NCBI RefSeq assembly: GCF_000170955.2
Contig: NZ_ABCY02000001.1
Span: forward strand, 434,001 to 498,000
Direction: 5' to 3'
DNA from: Borreliella valaisiana VS116
Lineage (GTDB): Bacteria > Spirochaetota > Spirochaetia > Borreliales > Borreliaceae
Length of the DNA: 64,000 nt
Shown here in pieces: positions 38,522 through 48,568 of the stretch (position 1 is the first letter of the stretch; the number at the start of each line of letters is the position of its first letter). Position numbers and translations under genes: made by a program. The notes beneath the pieces were generated by a model. The model did no database searches, was not told the origin of the DNA, and worked only from the letters and a program-made list of their open reading frames with translations.

Positions 38522-39055
38522 TTATATTAATGTATAAAAAAATCCGCTAAGTATAATTATTAATGCTGGGCTTATTTTATTATAAAAAAATAAAATAAAA
38601 AAATTAATTCCTATAATAGTTAAGGTTTTTAAAAACTCTGTTTTGTCGTTTTCTATCTTTAAATATGTGTTTTCAAGCAAAATGATTATTGTAATTATCC
38701 ATAGTGCAACAATAATAGGTGTTAGATTTTCTAGGCAATAATTTAAAAAATTGATTTTGTGGAGAATTAGGAGGATTATTATCATTATTATTATTGGAGC
38801 TGTTATTAATGCTACAGTGGCAATTATTGCTCCTAATATTCCTGCAGTTTTCATTCCAACGTATGTTGCTATGTTTGTGGCAATAGGTCCTGGGGTTATT
38901 CTTGATATTGTAATCATATTTACAAATTCTTCTTTTGTTATCCACTGTTTATTATTAATTATTTCATTGTTTATTATAGCTGCAATTCCATTGCCGCCTC
39001 CGAAATTTAATAATCCGATTTTTAAAAATGTAATGAATAAATTTATTAAAATCAA
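38522..39055 (-). CDS. Chromate-transporter family half protein (second of pair)
   Basis: 177 residues, hydrophobic, with the CHR motif LLNFGGGNGIAAIINNEIIN (about 14-33), EEFVNMITISRITPGPIATN and a run of four or five membrane segments. It pairs with the similar 195-residue gene upstream; two short CHR proteins normally form one transporter with inverted topologies. Chromate is unlikely to be the natural substrate in a host-bound spirochaete; the real anion is not readable. Spacing is 14 nt to the partner and 2 nt to rpoN. Confidence 0.85.
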   Translation of the reverse strand: MILINLFITFLKIGLLNFGGGNGIAAIINNEIINNKQWITKEEFVNMITISRITPGPIATNIATYVGMKTAGILGAIIATVALITAPIIIMIIILLILHKINFLNYCLENLTPIIVALWIITIIILLENTYLKIENDKTEFLKTLTIIGINFFILFFYNKISPALIIILSGFFYTLI

Positions 39056-39069
39056 CCGATATCCTTTTT

Positions 39070-39657
39070 CTACTTAGTTAATATTTTTTTTATTGTTATA
39101 TATTTTAATGTGTATATTAAAAAGAAAATTAGCAGTATATATGATATTCTTATTTTTAATTTAAAAATTGCAAAAATTACAAGAAAACATATTGTCCATT
39201 TTATTAAAGAATTATTCAACATTTTTTTTGAAAATTTTAAAACAACCGTTAGCATTATAATAATTGAAGAGATTTTTGCACCTTCAAGAAATTTTTCAAC
39301 ATGTATGTTGTTTGGTACTAATTTTAGGTAAAGGAAAACCAGTATTATTGCAATCATGGAAGGTAAAATACCGGCAATAACGAGTAAAAGTGCACATGGG
39401 AAACCCCCAAATTTTCTTCCTATTAGGAATACAAAATTAATCGCTGTAACTCCAGGAATAACATTTGATGTTGCTAGTATTTTATTAAAGTCGCTCTCAG
39501 ATATTATTTTTCTTTTTTTAACAAATATTTTTTTAAGCTCAGATATAATTATTAATCCTCCGCCAATTGTAAGTGTTGTTGTTTTAAAGACAAGTAAAAA
39601 CAAGTCTAAGATTTCATATAAACTTTTTTGTTTCTTTTTATTCATTTGTTTTATCAA
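39070..39657 (-). CDS. Chromate-transporter family half protein (first of pair)
   Basis: 195 residues with the same CHR core: TTTLTIGGGLIIISELKKIF (about 29-48), SDFNKILATSNVIPGVTAIN and RKFGGFPCALLLVIAGILPS, then hydrophobic helices. It is the promoter-proximal gene of the seven-gene operon running to aspS. The FGGG of the partner is IGGG here. It is annotated by family resemblance; transport function is inferred. Confidence 0.85.
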   Translation of the reverse strand: MIKQMNKKKQKSLYEILDLFLLVFKTTTLTIGGGLIIISELKKIFVKKRKIISESDFNKILATSNVIPGVTAINFVFLIGRKFGGFPCALLLVIAGILPSMIAIILVFLYLKLVPNNIHVEKFLEGAKISSIIIMLTVVLKFSKKMLNNSLIKWTICFLVIFAIFKLKIRISYILLIFFLIYTLKYITIKKILTK

Positions 39658-39824
39658 ATTTAGTAAAAACCTTTGGTAAACATTCTACCACAAATATTTT
39701 TTGTAATGTGCATTTTATTGTTGAAAAGCGTGATGAAAACGTGCTTTATTGTGGCTTTAAAACATTGACATGTTGTTTGTTTTTACTAGAGTTTTTGTTG
39801 GAAAGGTTTGCTTGTTTTTTGTGC

Positions 39825-39830
39825 TATAAT
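39825..39830 (+). promoter_or_regulatory. Extended -10 box before mscS
   Basis: TGCTATAAT (39822-39830) fits an extended -10 (TGnTATAAT) and would start transcription about 30 nt before the TTG start codon. The -35 region is not convincing. Confidence 0.45.
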
Positions 39831-39868
39831 TCAATTAATTTATGTGAAGCTTAGAAGGAAAGTTTAGT

Positions 39869-40711
39869 TTGTTTAAGGAGTTTTTTATATTTCAAGATTA
39901 TTTTAATCATATTATTGAGGGTGTATTAGGTTATGGTCTAAAAGTTTCGATTGCTATAGCGCTGTGGTATTTTTTAAAGTTAATAGTTAAGAAAATGGGT
40001 AAAATCTTATTTAAGACTTTGGAAAAGTCTAGATTGGAGGAGAAACTAGAAGCTACAGTTTTTAACTTTTTAAAATCTTTTTTCAAAATATTAACAGATT
40101 TTGTTATTGTTTTAATAATATTGCCATATCTTGGAGTACCTATAACATCTATTATTGCTGTATTTGGATCATTAGGTATTGCTATTGGGCTTGCTGCTCA
40201 GGGTATTTTATCTAATTTTGTTAGCGGAATTATTGTTTTAAATTCTAAATTTTTTAAGTGTGGAGATCACATTAAATGTGAAGATGTTGAGGGTTTGGTT
40301 GAGAATATCCAAATTTTTTTTACCACACTTAAAACATTTGACGAAGAAATTATTAAAATTCCAAACAGTAAGCTTACATCCAATTCCGTTGTTAATTTTT
40401 CGGCAAATCCTAGAAGAAGAGTTGTTTTTTCTTTTCAAGTTCCCCATGATACAAATATTGGTTTATTAAAAGATAAAATAGAGGATTTAGTGATTTTTAA
40501 TAATAAAAAATTTAATGTTGAGATTTGTTCTCCTACTCTTATTGTCAAAAAATATACTCCTTGTTATATAGTTGTGCAAGTTCGATTTTTTGTTAATACA
40601 GAGATTTTTTGGGATTTTCAATATTTTATTGGTGAAGCTATTAAAAATGTTTTATTGGATATGAAAATTAAGTTTCCAATGTATTTTATACCTTTTGAAA
40701 AGCTATATTAA
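39869..40711 (+). CDS. mscS: Small-conductance mechanosensitive channel (MscS family)
   Basis: 280 residues starting at TTG (39869) behind AGAAGGAAAG. Three N-terminal membrane segments end in the pore helix region LGIAIGLAAQGILSNFVSGI (about 106-125), the family's Gly/Ala-rich TM3. The beta domain follows (FKCGDHIKCEDVEGLVENIQ, TFDEEIIKIPNSKLTSNSVV) and a C-terminal alpha/beta part. It releases solutes under hypo-osmotic stress. Its stop overlaps the end of the convergent glycosyltransferase gene by 4 bp. Confidence 0.93.
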   Translation: MFKEFFIFQDYFNHIIEGVLGYGLKVSIAIALWYFLKLIVKKMGKILFKTLEKSRLEEKLEATVFNFLKSFFKILTDFVIVLIILPYLGVPITSIIAVFGSLGIAIGLAAQGILSNFVSGIIVLNSKFFKCGDHIKCEDVEGLVENIQIFFTTLKTFDEEIIKIPNSKLTSNSVVNFSANPRRRVVFSFQVPHDTNIGLLKDKIEDLVIFNNKKFNVEICSPTLIVKKYTPCYIVVQVRFFVNTEIFWDFQYFIGEAIKNVLLDMKIKFPMYFIPFEKLY

Positions 40712-41856
40712 TGATTTTTTCTTGCAATAATTTCTGAGTAATAATTTTCAATTTTTTTTGTAAAAAAATGACTTGAAAATTTAGTAGAGTATTTTTTTGC
40801 ATTTTGTTTAAATGTTTTTAGTGTTTCATCATCTTTTATTACTTTGTCTATGTACTGAGATAAATTTTCACACTTTTTTATTAAAAAGCCGTTTATTCCT
40901 TCTTTTATTACGTCTTTATATATATAATCATTTATTAAAATAGCAGGTATTCCAGCAGTTAGTGCTTCTATTACTGTCATTGGATATACCTCGCTTTTTG
41001 ACAGACTGGCAAAAATATCAGAAATTTTGTAGTAGTAGCATATTTCTTCCCAAGGAATTGTTCCTATTAGCAATATTTGTTTTTCAAGTCCATGTTTGAT
41101 GCTAAAATTTTTTATTTCCTTTTCTTCGCTTCCTTTGCCAATAATAATAAGCTTATAATTTTTATTTTGTATTAAAAGGTCTTTTAAATGCATTACTAAT
41201 GAATTTATGTTTTTTTCTTTATTTATTCTCCCAACAAATATGATTATTTTGTCTGTTTGCTTTATATTATGCTTTTTCAAAATTTCATCTTTTTTTTCTT
41301 TGCTTAGAGTTTTTATGAAAAGCTTTCTATCAACCCCATTTGGAATTATTTTATAGTTAGCATTATTTGAAAGGTGGAAATATCTCTCTTTTGCTTTGCT
41401 TGATGGATAAATAAAATATTTTATTTTATTATAATGTTTTCGTATCATTTTGTCTGGTTTAACAAAATGTTTAAAAATTCCTAAGTAATGCAAATAATGA
41501 TCCCACATTGTATGGCTTGTGTGAACTATTGGTATGTTTTGTTTTAATGCAATTTGTTTTCCAATTTTTCCCATAGAAAACTCGGAGTGAGTATGAATGA
41601 TGTCTGGTTTATAGCTTTGTATTATTTTAGATATTTTTCTTTTATTGGGAAAAGCTATTACAGCATCAAGTTTTTTATTTATTTGAATGGATGAACATCT
41701 GTAAACATTTTTTTCGTTTAAAGATTTCTTAGATTTTGGACAAAATATGTAAACTTCATAGCCATTTTTTTCAAATCCTTCTTTAATTTGCTTTATTGAG
41801 GTTGCCACTCCATTTTTTTCTGGGATATACGTATCTGTAAATATTGCAACTTTCAT
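40708..41856 (-). CDS. GT4 glycosyltransferase, probable glycolipid (monogalactosyl-diacylglycerol) synthase
   Basis: 382 residues of the GT4/GT-B family. The N-terminal glycine-loop start MKVAIFTDTYIPEKNGVATS is characteristic of lipid glucosyl/galactosyltransferases, with IIHTHSEFSMGKIG and VHTSHTMWDHYLHYLG. The C-terminal nucleotide-sugar domain has IFVGRINKEKNI and the EX7E motif in SKSEVYPMTVIEALTAGIPA. From memory, the Borrelia protein in this position makes the galactolipid BbGL-II, a major membrane glycolipid. The family is certain from sequence; the product is recalled. Confidence 0.85.
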   Translation of the reverse strand: MKVAIFTDTYIPEKNGVATSIKQIKEGFEKNGYEVYIFCPKSKKSLNEKNVYRCSSIQINKKLDAVIAFPNKRKISKIIQSYKPDIIHTHSEFSMGKIGKQIALKQNIPIVHTSHTMWDHYLHYLGIFKHFVKPDKMIRKHYNKIKYFIYPSSKAKERYFHLSNNANYKIIPNGVDRKLFIKTLSKEKKDEILKKHNIKQTDKIIIFVGRINKEKNINSLVMHLKDLLIQNKNYKLIIIGKGSEEKEIKNFSIKHGLEKQILLIGTIPWEEICYYYKISDIFASLSKSEVYPMTVIEALTAGIPAILINDYIYKDVIKEGINGFLIKKCENLSQYIDKVIKDDETLKTFKQNAKKYSTKFSSHFFTKKIENYYSEIIARKNH

Positions 41857-41912
41857 ATTCTCCTCCTAGCTTAAGTATAATATATTTGGCACTTGGATTA
41901 TAATTTACTTTG

Positions 41913-42902
41913 ATGCAAGTGGTTTATTTATTGTTGGGTAGTGAGCAAGGTTTAAAAGAAGCTTATTTAAAAGAACTATTAATCAAGATGGATGCTTTTA
42001 AATCAGAAGTTTCAGTTACTAAAATTTTTTTGTCAGAACTCTCGGTTGTAGAATTTGCTGAGAAGTTGTTTTCCAATTCTTTTTTTTCAAAAAAGGAAAT
42101 TTTTATTGTCTATGAGGCTGAACTTTTAAAAGCAGGAAAAGATTTAGAACTAGTATATAATGCAATTTTAAAGTCTAACAATAAAACTATTATTTTTGTT
42201 TCTAGCAGTAATACATGTAATATTGATTTTAAGAATAAGCTTAAGTTTATAAAAAAAGTTTTTTATGAGATTTCTGATGATGATAAATTTACATTTGTAA
42301 AAAGAAATTTTTTTAGTCTTAATATTAAAATTACAGATTCTGCAATAAATCTAATGCTTTTAATGCTAAATTCAGATACTAAAATTTTGAAATTTTATAT
42401 AGATTCTTTTGCGCTTTTTGCTAAGAACAACACCATTGATGAGGAAGATATAACTTCTTGGATTAGTTTTGTTAGATTTGAAAATACTTTTTCTTTATTT
42501 AATTCAATTTTAAAAAAGGATATGGCTCATTCTTTGATAAAGATTAAGTCTATTTTGGACCAGGGAGAAGATTTGCTTAGTATCTTAATGAGTCTTATTT
42601 GGCAATTTAAAAGATTATTAAAGGTGCAAATAGATTATAAGACATGTGGAAGTTTGCAGAGTGCATTGAATAAAAATAAAATTTTTTTTTCATTAAATAA
42701 AATTTATAGAGTAGGGGTTAAAAATTATTCTATTGCAGAAATAAAAATTATTTTGAAAATTTTATATAGGTTTGATTTATACTTGAGGATTTATTCTAAA
42801 AATATTCATCAAAATTTGTCATATTTTTTAATATTTTCAATCTTAAAGCTTAATAATAATTTTTTAATGCATTGTTCTACAGAGCCAAAATTTAATTTTT
42901 AA
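41913..42902 (+). CDS. holA: DNA polymerase III delta subunit
   Basis: 329 residues from the ATG at 41913; the frame also offers TTG at 41910. It has the HolA pattern: VYLLLGSEQGLKEAYLKELL at the N-terminus, FSKKEIFIVYEAELLKAGKD, ITDSAINLMLLMLNSDTKIL, then SLIWQFKRLLKVQIDYKTCG. It opens the beta clamp within the clamp-loader complex, whose tau subunit gene (dnaX) is also in this window. It is divergent from the glycosyltransferase and 3 nt upstream of the lipoprotein gene. Confidence 0.88.
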   Translation: MQVVYLLLGSEQGLKEAYLKELLIKMDAFKSEVSVTKIFLSELSVVEFAEKLFSNSFFSKKEIFIVYEAELLKAGKDLELVYNAILKSNNKTIIFVSSSNTCNIDFKNKLKFIKKVFYEISDDDKFTFVKRNFFSLNIKITDSAINLMLLMLNSDTKILKFYIDSFALFAKNNTIDEEDITSWISFVRFENTFSLFNSILKKDMAHSLIKIKSILDQGEDLLSILMSLIWQFKRLLKVQIDYKTCGSLQSALNKNKIFFSLNKIYRVGVKNYSIAEIKIILKILYRFDLYLRIYSKNIHQNLSYFLIFSILKLNNNFLMHCSTEPKFNF

Positions 42903-42905
42903 TGT

Positions 42906-43547
42906 ATGAAGCAAAAATTAAGTTGGATTATATTGTTTTGTTTTTTATCTTGTAAATCTGAATCTAGATTGGCAGAAATTGTTTTAATAAAGTTTCTTGA
43001 TTCTATTAAAAATTTTCAAAACAGTCCCGAAATATTTTTTGGTTATTTGAATATTCCAAACGATGATGATCTGAGAGCAAAAATTTATGGGTTAAAATTT
43101 CAGGCAAAAGATGATTTTATTTTTTATCCTTTGTTTTTTAATAATCTAAGATATGAAATAATAAGTAAAAAAAATATTTCTAATGGCTTTGAATTTGAAG
43201 TTATTATTAAAAATGTTAACTTTCAAAACGGGATCGAAAAATTTTTGGTTAAATTAAATAAAATTGAAGGAAAATCTTCAAAGATTAAAAATTTAGAAAA
43301 AAAAGAGCGTAAAAAAATATTTGATAATTTAATAAATGAAGTTGTTGAAGAGTTAAATAATTTTGATTACACCGAGATTGTTCATTTTTTTAGGGTAGTC
43401 AAGAGTTCTTCTGAAGGCTATAAAATAGAGCTTTTGGGAGATGTTTTAAATATACAAGTTAGAAACAAGCTTATTAATGATCTTTTTTTAGTTTTATCGC
43501 CTGGAATTTCAAATAGTGTTTTAATTTTAAAAAATATTAATAAATAA
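42906..43547 (+). CDS. Putative lipoprotein of unknown function
   Basis: 213 residues. A lipoprotein signal ends in LFCFLSC with Cys at about 16 (KLSWIILFCFLSCKSESRLA). The mature part is mostly charged helix/strand with no recognised domain (FDNLINEVVEELNNFDYTEI near 135-155 looks helical). It starts 3 nt after holA and is likely co-transcribed with it. The unusual Ser at -1 of the lipobox is typical of Borrelia. Confidence 0.75.
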   Translation: MKQKLSWIILFCFLSCKSESRLAEIVLIKFLDSIKNFQNSPEIFFGYLNIPNDDDLRAKIYGLKFQAKDDFIFYPLFFNNLRYEIISKKNISNGFEFEVIIKNVNFQNGIEKFLVKLNKIEGKSSKIKNLEKKERKKIFDNLINEVVEELNNFDYTEIVHFFRVVKSSSEGYKIELLGDVLNIQVRNKLINDLFLVLSPGISNSVLILKNINK

Positions 43548-43621
43548 TAATCTATTTTAAAATTTTGTAATTTTATCGTTAATTTATATAGGTTATGTAA
43601 AATTTAAATTGAATTTAAAAT

Positions 43622-45418
43622 TTATTTACCGTGATTATGAATTTTTATTGCAAATTCTTTTATTCTTTTTGCAAGTTGAATATTTACTTTTATTTTTTCT
43701 GAAATTTCATTTTCACTTAAAGGTAGTATATCTTTATAGGTTCCAATTGATTTTAATATTTTTTGTGCTGTTTTTTCTCCAATTCCATGTATTTTTGTGT
43801 ACAATAGAGTTATGTTTTCCCTTCTTTTTTTGTTAAATCCGTTAGCTTTTCTGTGTGCTTCATCTCTTACATTTTGTAGTATTCTAAGAGCAGGATGTCC
43901 TTGAGGTAGATTTATTCCTTTTTTGTTGGTTATTAAGAATATTGTTTCGTGTTTTTTTGCCAATGAGCAGACTTTAACTTTATTTTCTATTTTTAGTCCT
44001 TTTAAGATAGAAAAAGCAGCATTTAATTGTCCTTTTCCTCCGTCAATTAAAATTAAATTTGGTAGTTCTAAGTTTTTATTGATTATTTCTGAATATCTTC
44101 TTGAGATTACTTCCTTTATTGCCTTAAAGTCGTCAATTTCTCCTTTTAATAGCGAGTTTAGCTTGTAAAGCTTGTAGTTTTCTTTAAAAGGAATTCCCAT
44201 TTTAAAAGTAACCATAGAAGCTACTGTTTCTTGACCTTTAAGATGAGCAATGTCAAATCCTTCAATTATTTTGGGAAGTTTGTCCATTTCTAGAAAAATT
44301 TTCAAACTCTCAAGTGCTTTGTTGCTTTTATTTTCATATTCTCTTAAGGATAATTCAGCATTAGATATAGCCATTTCCATTATTTTTAAAATTTCTTCTG
44401 TTTCTTTGTAAATAATTTCTGTTTTTGTATTTTTAATTTCATTTATTAGTTTTTCAACATTTTTAGTGTCGATATCTTTGAGAAAAATATGAATTTTGTC
44501 TGGTACTACCATATTAATAGATGTGTAATATTGAGTTAAAAATTGTAAAATCAATTCATTTTGTTTACATATACTCTCATCAAAGTTTGCGTCTCTTTCA
44601 ACTAATTTTCCATTTCTGTATTTTAACACTATTATTGTATTTATATTTTCTCCTGGATGAACATGTACATAGTCTATGTTTAAATTATTGGTTTTTGTAA
44701 CGATTTGGACTTGATTAATTTCTATTAAGGAACTTTTAGTTTCTCTCAATTTAATAGCGGTTTCAAAATCTTCTTTTTGTATGGCAAGTTTTAATTTAAT
44801 GTCAATTTGGCTTAATATTTCGGATGTATTTCCGCTTAGTATGGATTTTGCTTTATCTAATTCTTTTTGATATTCTTTTTCAAGGTTTTCTTTGTAGCAT
44901 ACCCCAAGGCACTGTCCCATGTGGTAATATAAACAAGGAACATTGGATTTTTTTTTACATTTTCTAATTTTAAATGTTTTGTTAATAAAATCTAGAACTT
45001 GGTCTAATTTTTTTACATTAGTAAATGGTCCAAAATATTCGCTTTGGTCATTAATTATTTTTCTAGTTTTGAAAATTCTTGGATATTTTTCATGGGTTAT
45101 TCTTACCATGGGATAACCTTTTCCGTCTTTTAATTTTACATTGTAATCAGGCTTATGAGTTTTGATTAGATTGCATTCTAAAAGCAATGCTTCGTATTCG
45201 CTGTTTGTTGTAATAACTTCTATTGATTTTACATTTTTCATTAGTATTTTAATTTTGTGACTATTTTTTTCTAAAAAATAACTTTTAATTCTTGATCTTA
45301 GATTTTTTGCTTTTCCAATATAGAGTATTTTTTTGTTTTCATTTAACATTTTATAGCAACCGCTTGTAGTTGGTAATTGTGTTACTTTTTCGAATAAACT
45401 TGCGAGGTTCTCTTTCAT
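43622..45418 (-). CDS. uvrC: Excinuclease ABC subunit C
   Basis: 598 residues. GIY-YIG nuclease ([20 protein letters not shown], about 17-36), cysteine cluster near 153-175 ([20 protein letters not shown]), UVR motif ([20 protein letters not shown], about 209-228), RNase H-like nuclease domain ([33 protein letters not shown]) and a C-terminal helix-hairpin-helix ([20 protein letters not shown]). It makes both incisions in nucleotide-excision repair. It is convergent with the lipoprotein gene. Confidence 0.97.
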   Translation of the reverse strand: MKENLASLFEKVTQLPTTSGCYKMLNENKKILYIGKAKNLRSRIKSYFLEKNSHKIKILMKNVKSIEVITTNSEYEALLLECNLIKTHKPDYNVKLKDGKGYPMVRITHEKYPRIFKTRKIINDQSEYFGPFTNVKKLDQVLDFINKTFKIRKCKKKSNVPCLYYHMGQCLGVCYKENLEKEYQKELDKAKSILSGNTSEILSQIDIKLKLAIQKEDFETAIKLRETKSSLIEINQVQIVTKTNNLNIDYVHVHPGENINTIIVLKYRNGKLVERDANFDESICKQNELILQFLTQYYTSINMVVPDKIHIFLKDIDTKNVEKLINEIKNTKTEIIYKETEEILKIMEMAISNAELSLREYENKSNKALESLKIFLEMDKLPKIIEGFDIAHLKGQETVASMVTFKMGIPFKENYKLYKLNSLLKGEIDDFKAIKEVISRRYSEIINKNLELPNLILIDGGKGQLNAAFSILKGLKIENKVKVCSLAKKHETIFLITNKKGINLPQGHPALRILQNVRDEAHRKANGFNKKRRENITLLYTKIHGIGEKTAQKILKSIGTYKDILPLSENEISEKIKVNIQLAKRIKEFAIKIHNHGK

Positions 45419-45540
45419 AATGTCAGACGGTTTTTAGATTTTAGAAATCATCTTGTGATATAATATTGTATCATAAAGACAGTTTGTTTTATGTTCTGAG
45501 GTATTTAAAAATATGAATAATAACAAATAAAAGGTCAAAA

Positions 45541-47058
45541 ATGAGATTAATTTTAATGCTCTTGCTATTTTTTTTGTGCTTTTCTATTCTTTTATCTCAA
45601 GAATTGAAGTTAATACTTGATTCAAAAAAAAATTTTAAATTTATTCAAGATTCTAGCAATATTACTTTTGAAAGGGATATGAGGGGTTTGCTTGGTATTT
45701 ATTTGGATAGATATAAAACTGTTTTGGATTTAAATAATATTGATTTACGCTTAGAAATTGGAAGGGATAACAAATTAAAAGACACATCTTCAAACTATTT
45801 AGTTAGTTCAGAAAGTTTGAGAGTTTCAAATGAATTTCGTAATGTCTCTAACGGTTCTTTAATTTTTTATTCAAATCAAAATCCTGTTAAGTTTAAGCCA
45901 TTGACAAAGAAAGCTTTCTTTTCTTCAGGTAATACTGTTTCTGATTTTACTATTAAGTTTTGGGTATATCGAACAACTTCTGTTACAGGAGAAATTATTT
46001 TTAGTTGGGATGGCTATAAAAATATTAATAATTTATGGGTAGATCAGTCTATTAGATTAGAAAGTGATGAGGGTAATTTTGTTTGGGTTTTAAACAATGT
46101 CTTTTTAAAAGACAATAAAAATCCTATTAAAATTAGAATGAAAAGCAATGATGATTTTATTCCAAAGAAATGGCATTTACATACTTTAAGATATAGGCAA
46201 AGGGATGGCATACTTGAGTATTTAATAGATTCTAAACCTCAGGCAATAGAATATATAACAAATGACAAGAAGGAAGGATCAGGATATTTATTAAGTATTG
46301 GCAATTTTATTGATTTTACCTTGGGAACTTATTTTACTGGTGCGGTTGAGAATTTGGAAATACATAAAAGTTTTGAAGAGGTTAGTAATGCTTTTTTTTC
46401 AAAGAATATGGGATATATTATTACAGAGCCTATTAAGCTTTCTAAATATTATTCTCAAGTATTATCCTTTGATGTTGATTCTAATGTTCCTAAGGATACA
46501 GAGATTGTTTATTATTACAGATTAGATAATAAAGTATTTTATGATACAGATAGCTATGGAAATATTAAGAAAAATTTAACTGGAGCGTGGATTCATTTTG
46601 ATCCCAAAAAAGATTTTCCAGATTCAAAGATATCAAAATATATTCAAATAAAAGTTGAATTTTATCCTAGTGGGGATTCTGTTAGCAGTCCTTCTCTTTA
46701 TAGTATGTCGATTACTTATGTTCCTGAAGCAGCTCCATTTCCCCCTGTGATAACAAAAGTTATTCCGGGCTCTAGAGAAGTTTTTATTGAGTGGATTCCT
46801 GTTATTAATAGTAGTGTTGAAGGGTATTATATTTATATTGGTGTTGCCTCTGGTAATTATCATGGAAAAACCGGCGGTGTTTTAACTTCTCCTATTGATG
46901 TTGGAAATCAAACTTCTTTTAAGATTACAGGACTAGAAGATGGAAGGCTTTATTATATTAGTATTGCTGCTTACAATTTAGATAAGAGTGTTAATAAAAC
47001 TTCTTTTTCAAAGGAAATTTCTGTAAGACCTATGGAGATTTTTAAAAAATATGAATAA
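45541..47058 (+). CDS. Secreted protein with laminin-G-like and fibronectin type III domains
   Basis: 505 residues. Signal peptide at 1-20 (MRLILMLLLFFLCFSILLSQ). A concanavalin-A/LamG-like beta-sandwich covers about 130-285 (FTIKFWVYRTTSVTGEIIFS ... KWHLHTLRYRQRDGILEYLI). A fibronectin type III module covers about 398-500 (PFPPVITKVIPGSREVFIEW ... TSFKITGLEDGRLYYISIAA). It is probably periplasmic or envelope-associated, binding carbohydrate or protein; the ligand is unknown. It overlaps the TPR gene by 8 nt, so the two are likely partners. Confidence 0.8.
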   Translation: MRLILMLLLFFLCFSILLSQELKLILDSKKNFKFIQDSSNITFERDMRGLLGIYLDRYKTVLDLNNIDLRLEIGRDNKLKDTSSNYLVSSESLRVSNEFRNVSNGSLIFYSNQNPVKFKPLTKKAFFSSGNTVSDFTIKFWVYRTTSVTGEIIFSWDGYKNINNLWVDQSIRLESDEGNFVWVLNNVFLKDNKNPIKIRMKSNDDFIPKKWHLHTLRYRQRDGILEYLIDSKPQAIEYITNDKKEGSGYLLSIGNFIDFTLGTYFTGAVENLEIHKSFEEVSNAFFSKNMGYIITEPIKLSKYYSQVLSFDVDSNVPKDTEIVYYYRLDNKVFYDTDSYGNIKKNLTGAWIHFDPKKDFPDSKISKYIQIKVEFYPSGDSVSSPSLYSMSITYVPEAAPFPPVITKVIPGSREVFIEWIPVINSSVEGYYIYIGVASGNYHGKTGGVLTSPIDVGNQTSFKITGLEDGRLYYISIAAYNLDKSVNKTSFSKEISVRPMEIFKKYE

Positions 47059-48361
47059 TTTTAGTTTTGAAAAAGCTTTAAATTTTTATAAAAATGGTGA
47101 CTTTAAAAGTTCTCTTGACAATTTGGATATTTTTGATGAGAATTTTGATTCTCTTTCGCTTAAAGCGCTTATTTATTTTAAAAAAAAGGATTATAAGGCT
47201 CTTTCATATGTGTTAAATACTTATCCTGTTATTTTGAGTGAATATAATTTTTTAGTTAAGCTTATAGATTATGGTAAAGTTGAAAAAAATAAAGATGATC
47301 TAAGTCCTTTTGAAAATTATAATTTGGGTGTTTTTTATTTTAATTTAAAAGAATATGAACTTGCGTTAAGTTGTTTTTTGAAAGCTAAAGAGCAAAAACC
47401 TGATTTTATACAAGCTTTAAACAATAGTGCTGTCTTATTTGAAATGTTGGGCAACAAAGATGAGGCTTTGAAATTATTTTTTGAGGCTAGAGATTTGGAA
47501 CAAAACAATTCTCTTGTTAAGCTTAATATTTGGATTTTAAAAAATATCAAATCTCTTGAAATAGTAAGCTTTTTGAAAGTAGAAGAAATTTTTTTTGATG
47601 CCAATCTTGCTCTTGTTGTTAATTATTTAATGTATTATTTTTATTCTATTGGAGAAATAAGCAGGGCTATTAGGCTTTCTGAAAAATTTTTAACAGATTC
47701 TTATTATTCTAAGTATATTTGGCACAATAGAGCAACTATTTTCCATAAAATAGGCAACATGACTCAAGCTACAGCATCTTATGTTAAAGCCATTTTGAAT
47801 TTTTCAAATATTTATACAATTTATAATATGCATATTGCAACAATTGAGCTTTTAAAATTTTCTCCTAAAAAGTCTATTGAGAGAATGGTTAATGATTATT
47901 CTAATTTAGATTTGATATATTTGTATGCAACCTTATTCTTTCTTAGAAATCGTGATCTTGAGGATGCCTATTTTTACATGAAAAAACTTTGTGAGCTTAA
48001 TCCAGAGCCTTATTTAAAATTTTTAAAATTACTTGAGTCTAGCGAGGATATGTTAATTGAAAATCTGCTTGAAGAATTTGCACTATCTTTAAGAGTAAAT
48101 CGGTATTTGGAGTATTTATTTTTTATTGACAATTCTTTAAATTTGAGAGACCCTATTTTTATTTTTGATCACAATATAAGGGTAAATACATATATTTGGA
48201 GAATTAAAGACGAGTGCATTGAATTAAAATTTAGCAATAATGAGGAAAAAATGGTTCAAGAGGTCTTAAATGAAGAATGTATTTATTCTGAAGTTGACAT
48301 TTCTATTGGGGATTTTCAAAATTTAATAGAAGCTTATAAAGAGTTTAGAATGAATTATTAA
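47051..48361 (+). CDS. TPR-repeat protein
   Basis: 436 residues with no signal peptide. Tetratricopeptide repeats are seen at about 1-60 (FEKALNFYKNGDFKSSLDNL), 85-150 (NLGVFYFNLKEYELALSCFL, NNSAVLFEMLGNKDEALKLF) and about 190-260 (IGEISRAIRLSEKFL, HNRATIFHKIGNMTQATASY). The C-terminal 130 residues have no known domain. It is a scaffold-type protein, probably cytoplasmic. It overlaps the end of the LamG/FN3 gene and precedes the tRNA cluster. Confidence 0.8.
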   Translation: MNNFSFEKALNFYKNGDFKSSLDNLDIFDENFDSLSLKALIYFKKKDYKALSYVLNTYPVILSEYNFLVKLIDYGKVEKNKDDLSPFENYNLGVFYFNLKEYELALSCFLKAKEQKPDFIQALNNSAVLFEMLGNKDEALKLFFEARDLEQNNSLVKLNIWILKNIKSLEIVSFLKVEEIFFDANLALVVNYLMYYFYSIGEISRAIRLSEKFLTDSYYSKYIWHNRATIFHKIGNMTQATASYVKAILNFSNIYTIYNMHIATIELLKFSPKKSIERMVNDYSNLDLIYLYATLFFLRNRDLEDAYFYMKKLCELNPEPYLKFLKLLESSEDMLIENLLEEFALSLRVNRYLEYLFFIDNSLNLRDPIFIFDHNIRVNTYIWRIKDECIELKFSNNEEKMVQEVLNEECIYSEVDISIGDFQNLIEAYKEFRMNY

Positions 48362-48379
48362 TATTTGCAGTTTATTTAG

Positions 48380-48407
48380 TTGACAATAATAATATCTCTA
48401 AGATAAT
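48380..48407 (+). promoter_or_regulatory. Promoter of tRNA-Ser (GCT)
   Basis: TTGACA (48380-48385), 16-bp spacer, GATAAT (48402-48407). The predicted start is about 10 nt before the tRNA. Confidence 0.75.
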
Positions 48408-48423
48408 ATGTATTAATGTTGTA

Positions 48424-48512
48424 GGAGAGATGCCAGAGTGGCCGAATGGGGCTTCCTGCTAAGAAGTTGTCCTTTTAAAAGGGGACCATGGGTTCGAATC
48501 CCATTCTCTCCG
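48424..48512 (+). tRNA. tRNA-Ser (GCT)
   Basis: 89-nt class II tRNA: acceptor GGAGAGA / TCTCTCC, anticodon GCT at 48458-48460 (loop CTGCTAA), long variable arm TTGTCCTTTTAAAAGGGGAC, T arm GGGTTCGAATCCC. It reads AGC/AGT. Confidence 0.96.
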
Positions 48513-48526
48513 TAATTATTTAAATC

Positions 48527-48555
48527 TTGACAGTGCGTACTTTATTTATTAAAAT
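48527..48555 (+). promoter_or_regulatory. Promoter of tRNA-Ser (TGA)
   Basis: TTGACA (48527-48532), 17-bp spacer, TAAAAT (48550-48555), ending 13 nt before the tRNA. This second tRNA therefore has its own promoter only about 56 bp after the first gene. Confidence 0.75.
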
Positions 48556-48568
48556 TTGTTTTATCTCT

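Noticed and set aside
38751..39077. Plus-strand frame opposite the chromate-transporter gene
   Set aside because: Antisense shadow of hydrophobic helices, low complexity in Ile; the minus frame carries the CHR motifs.
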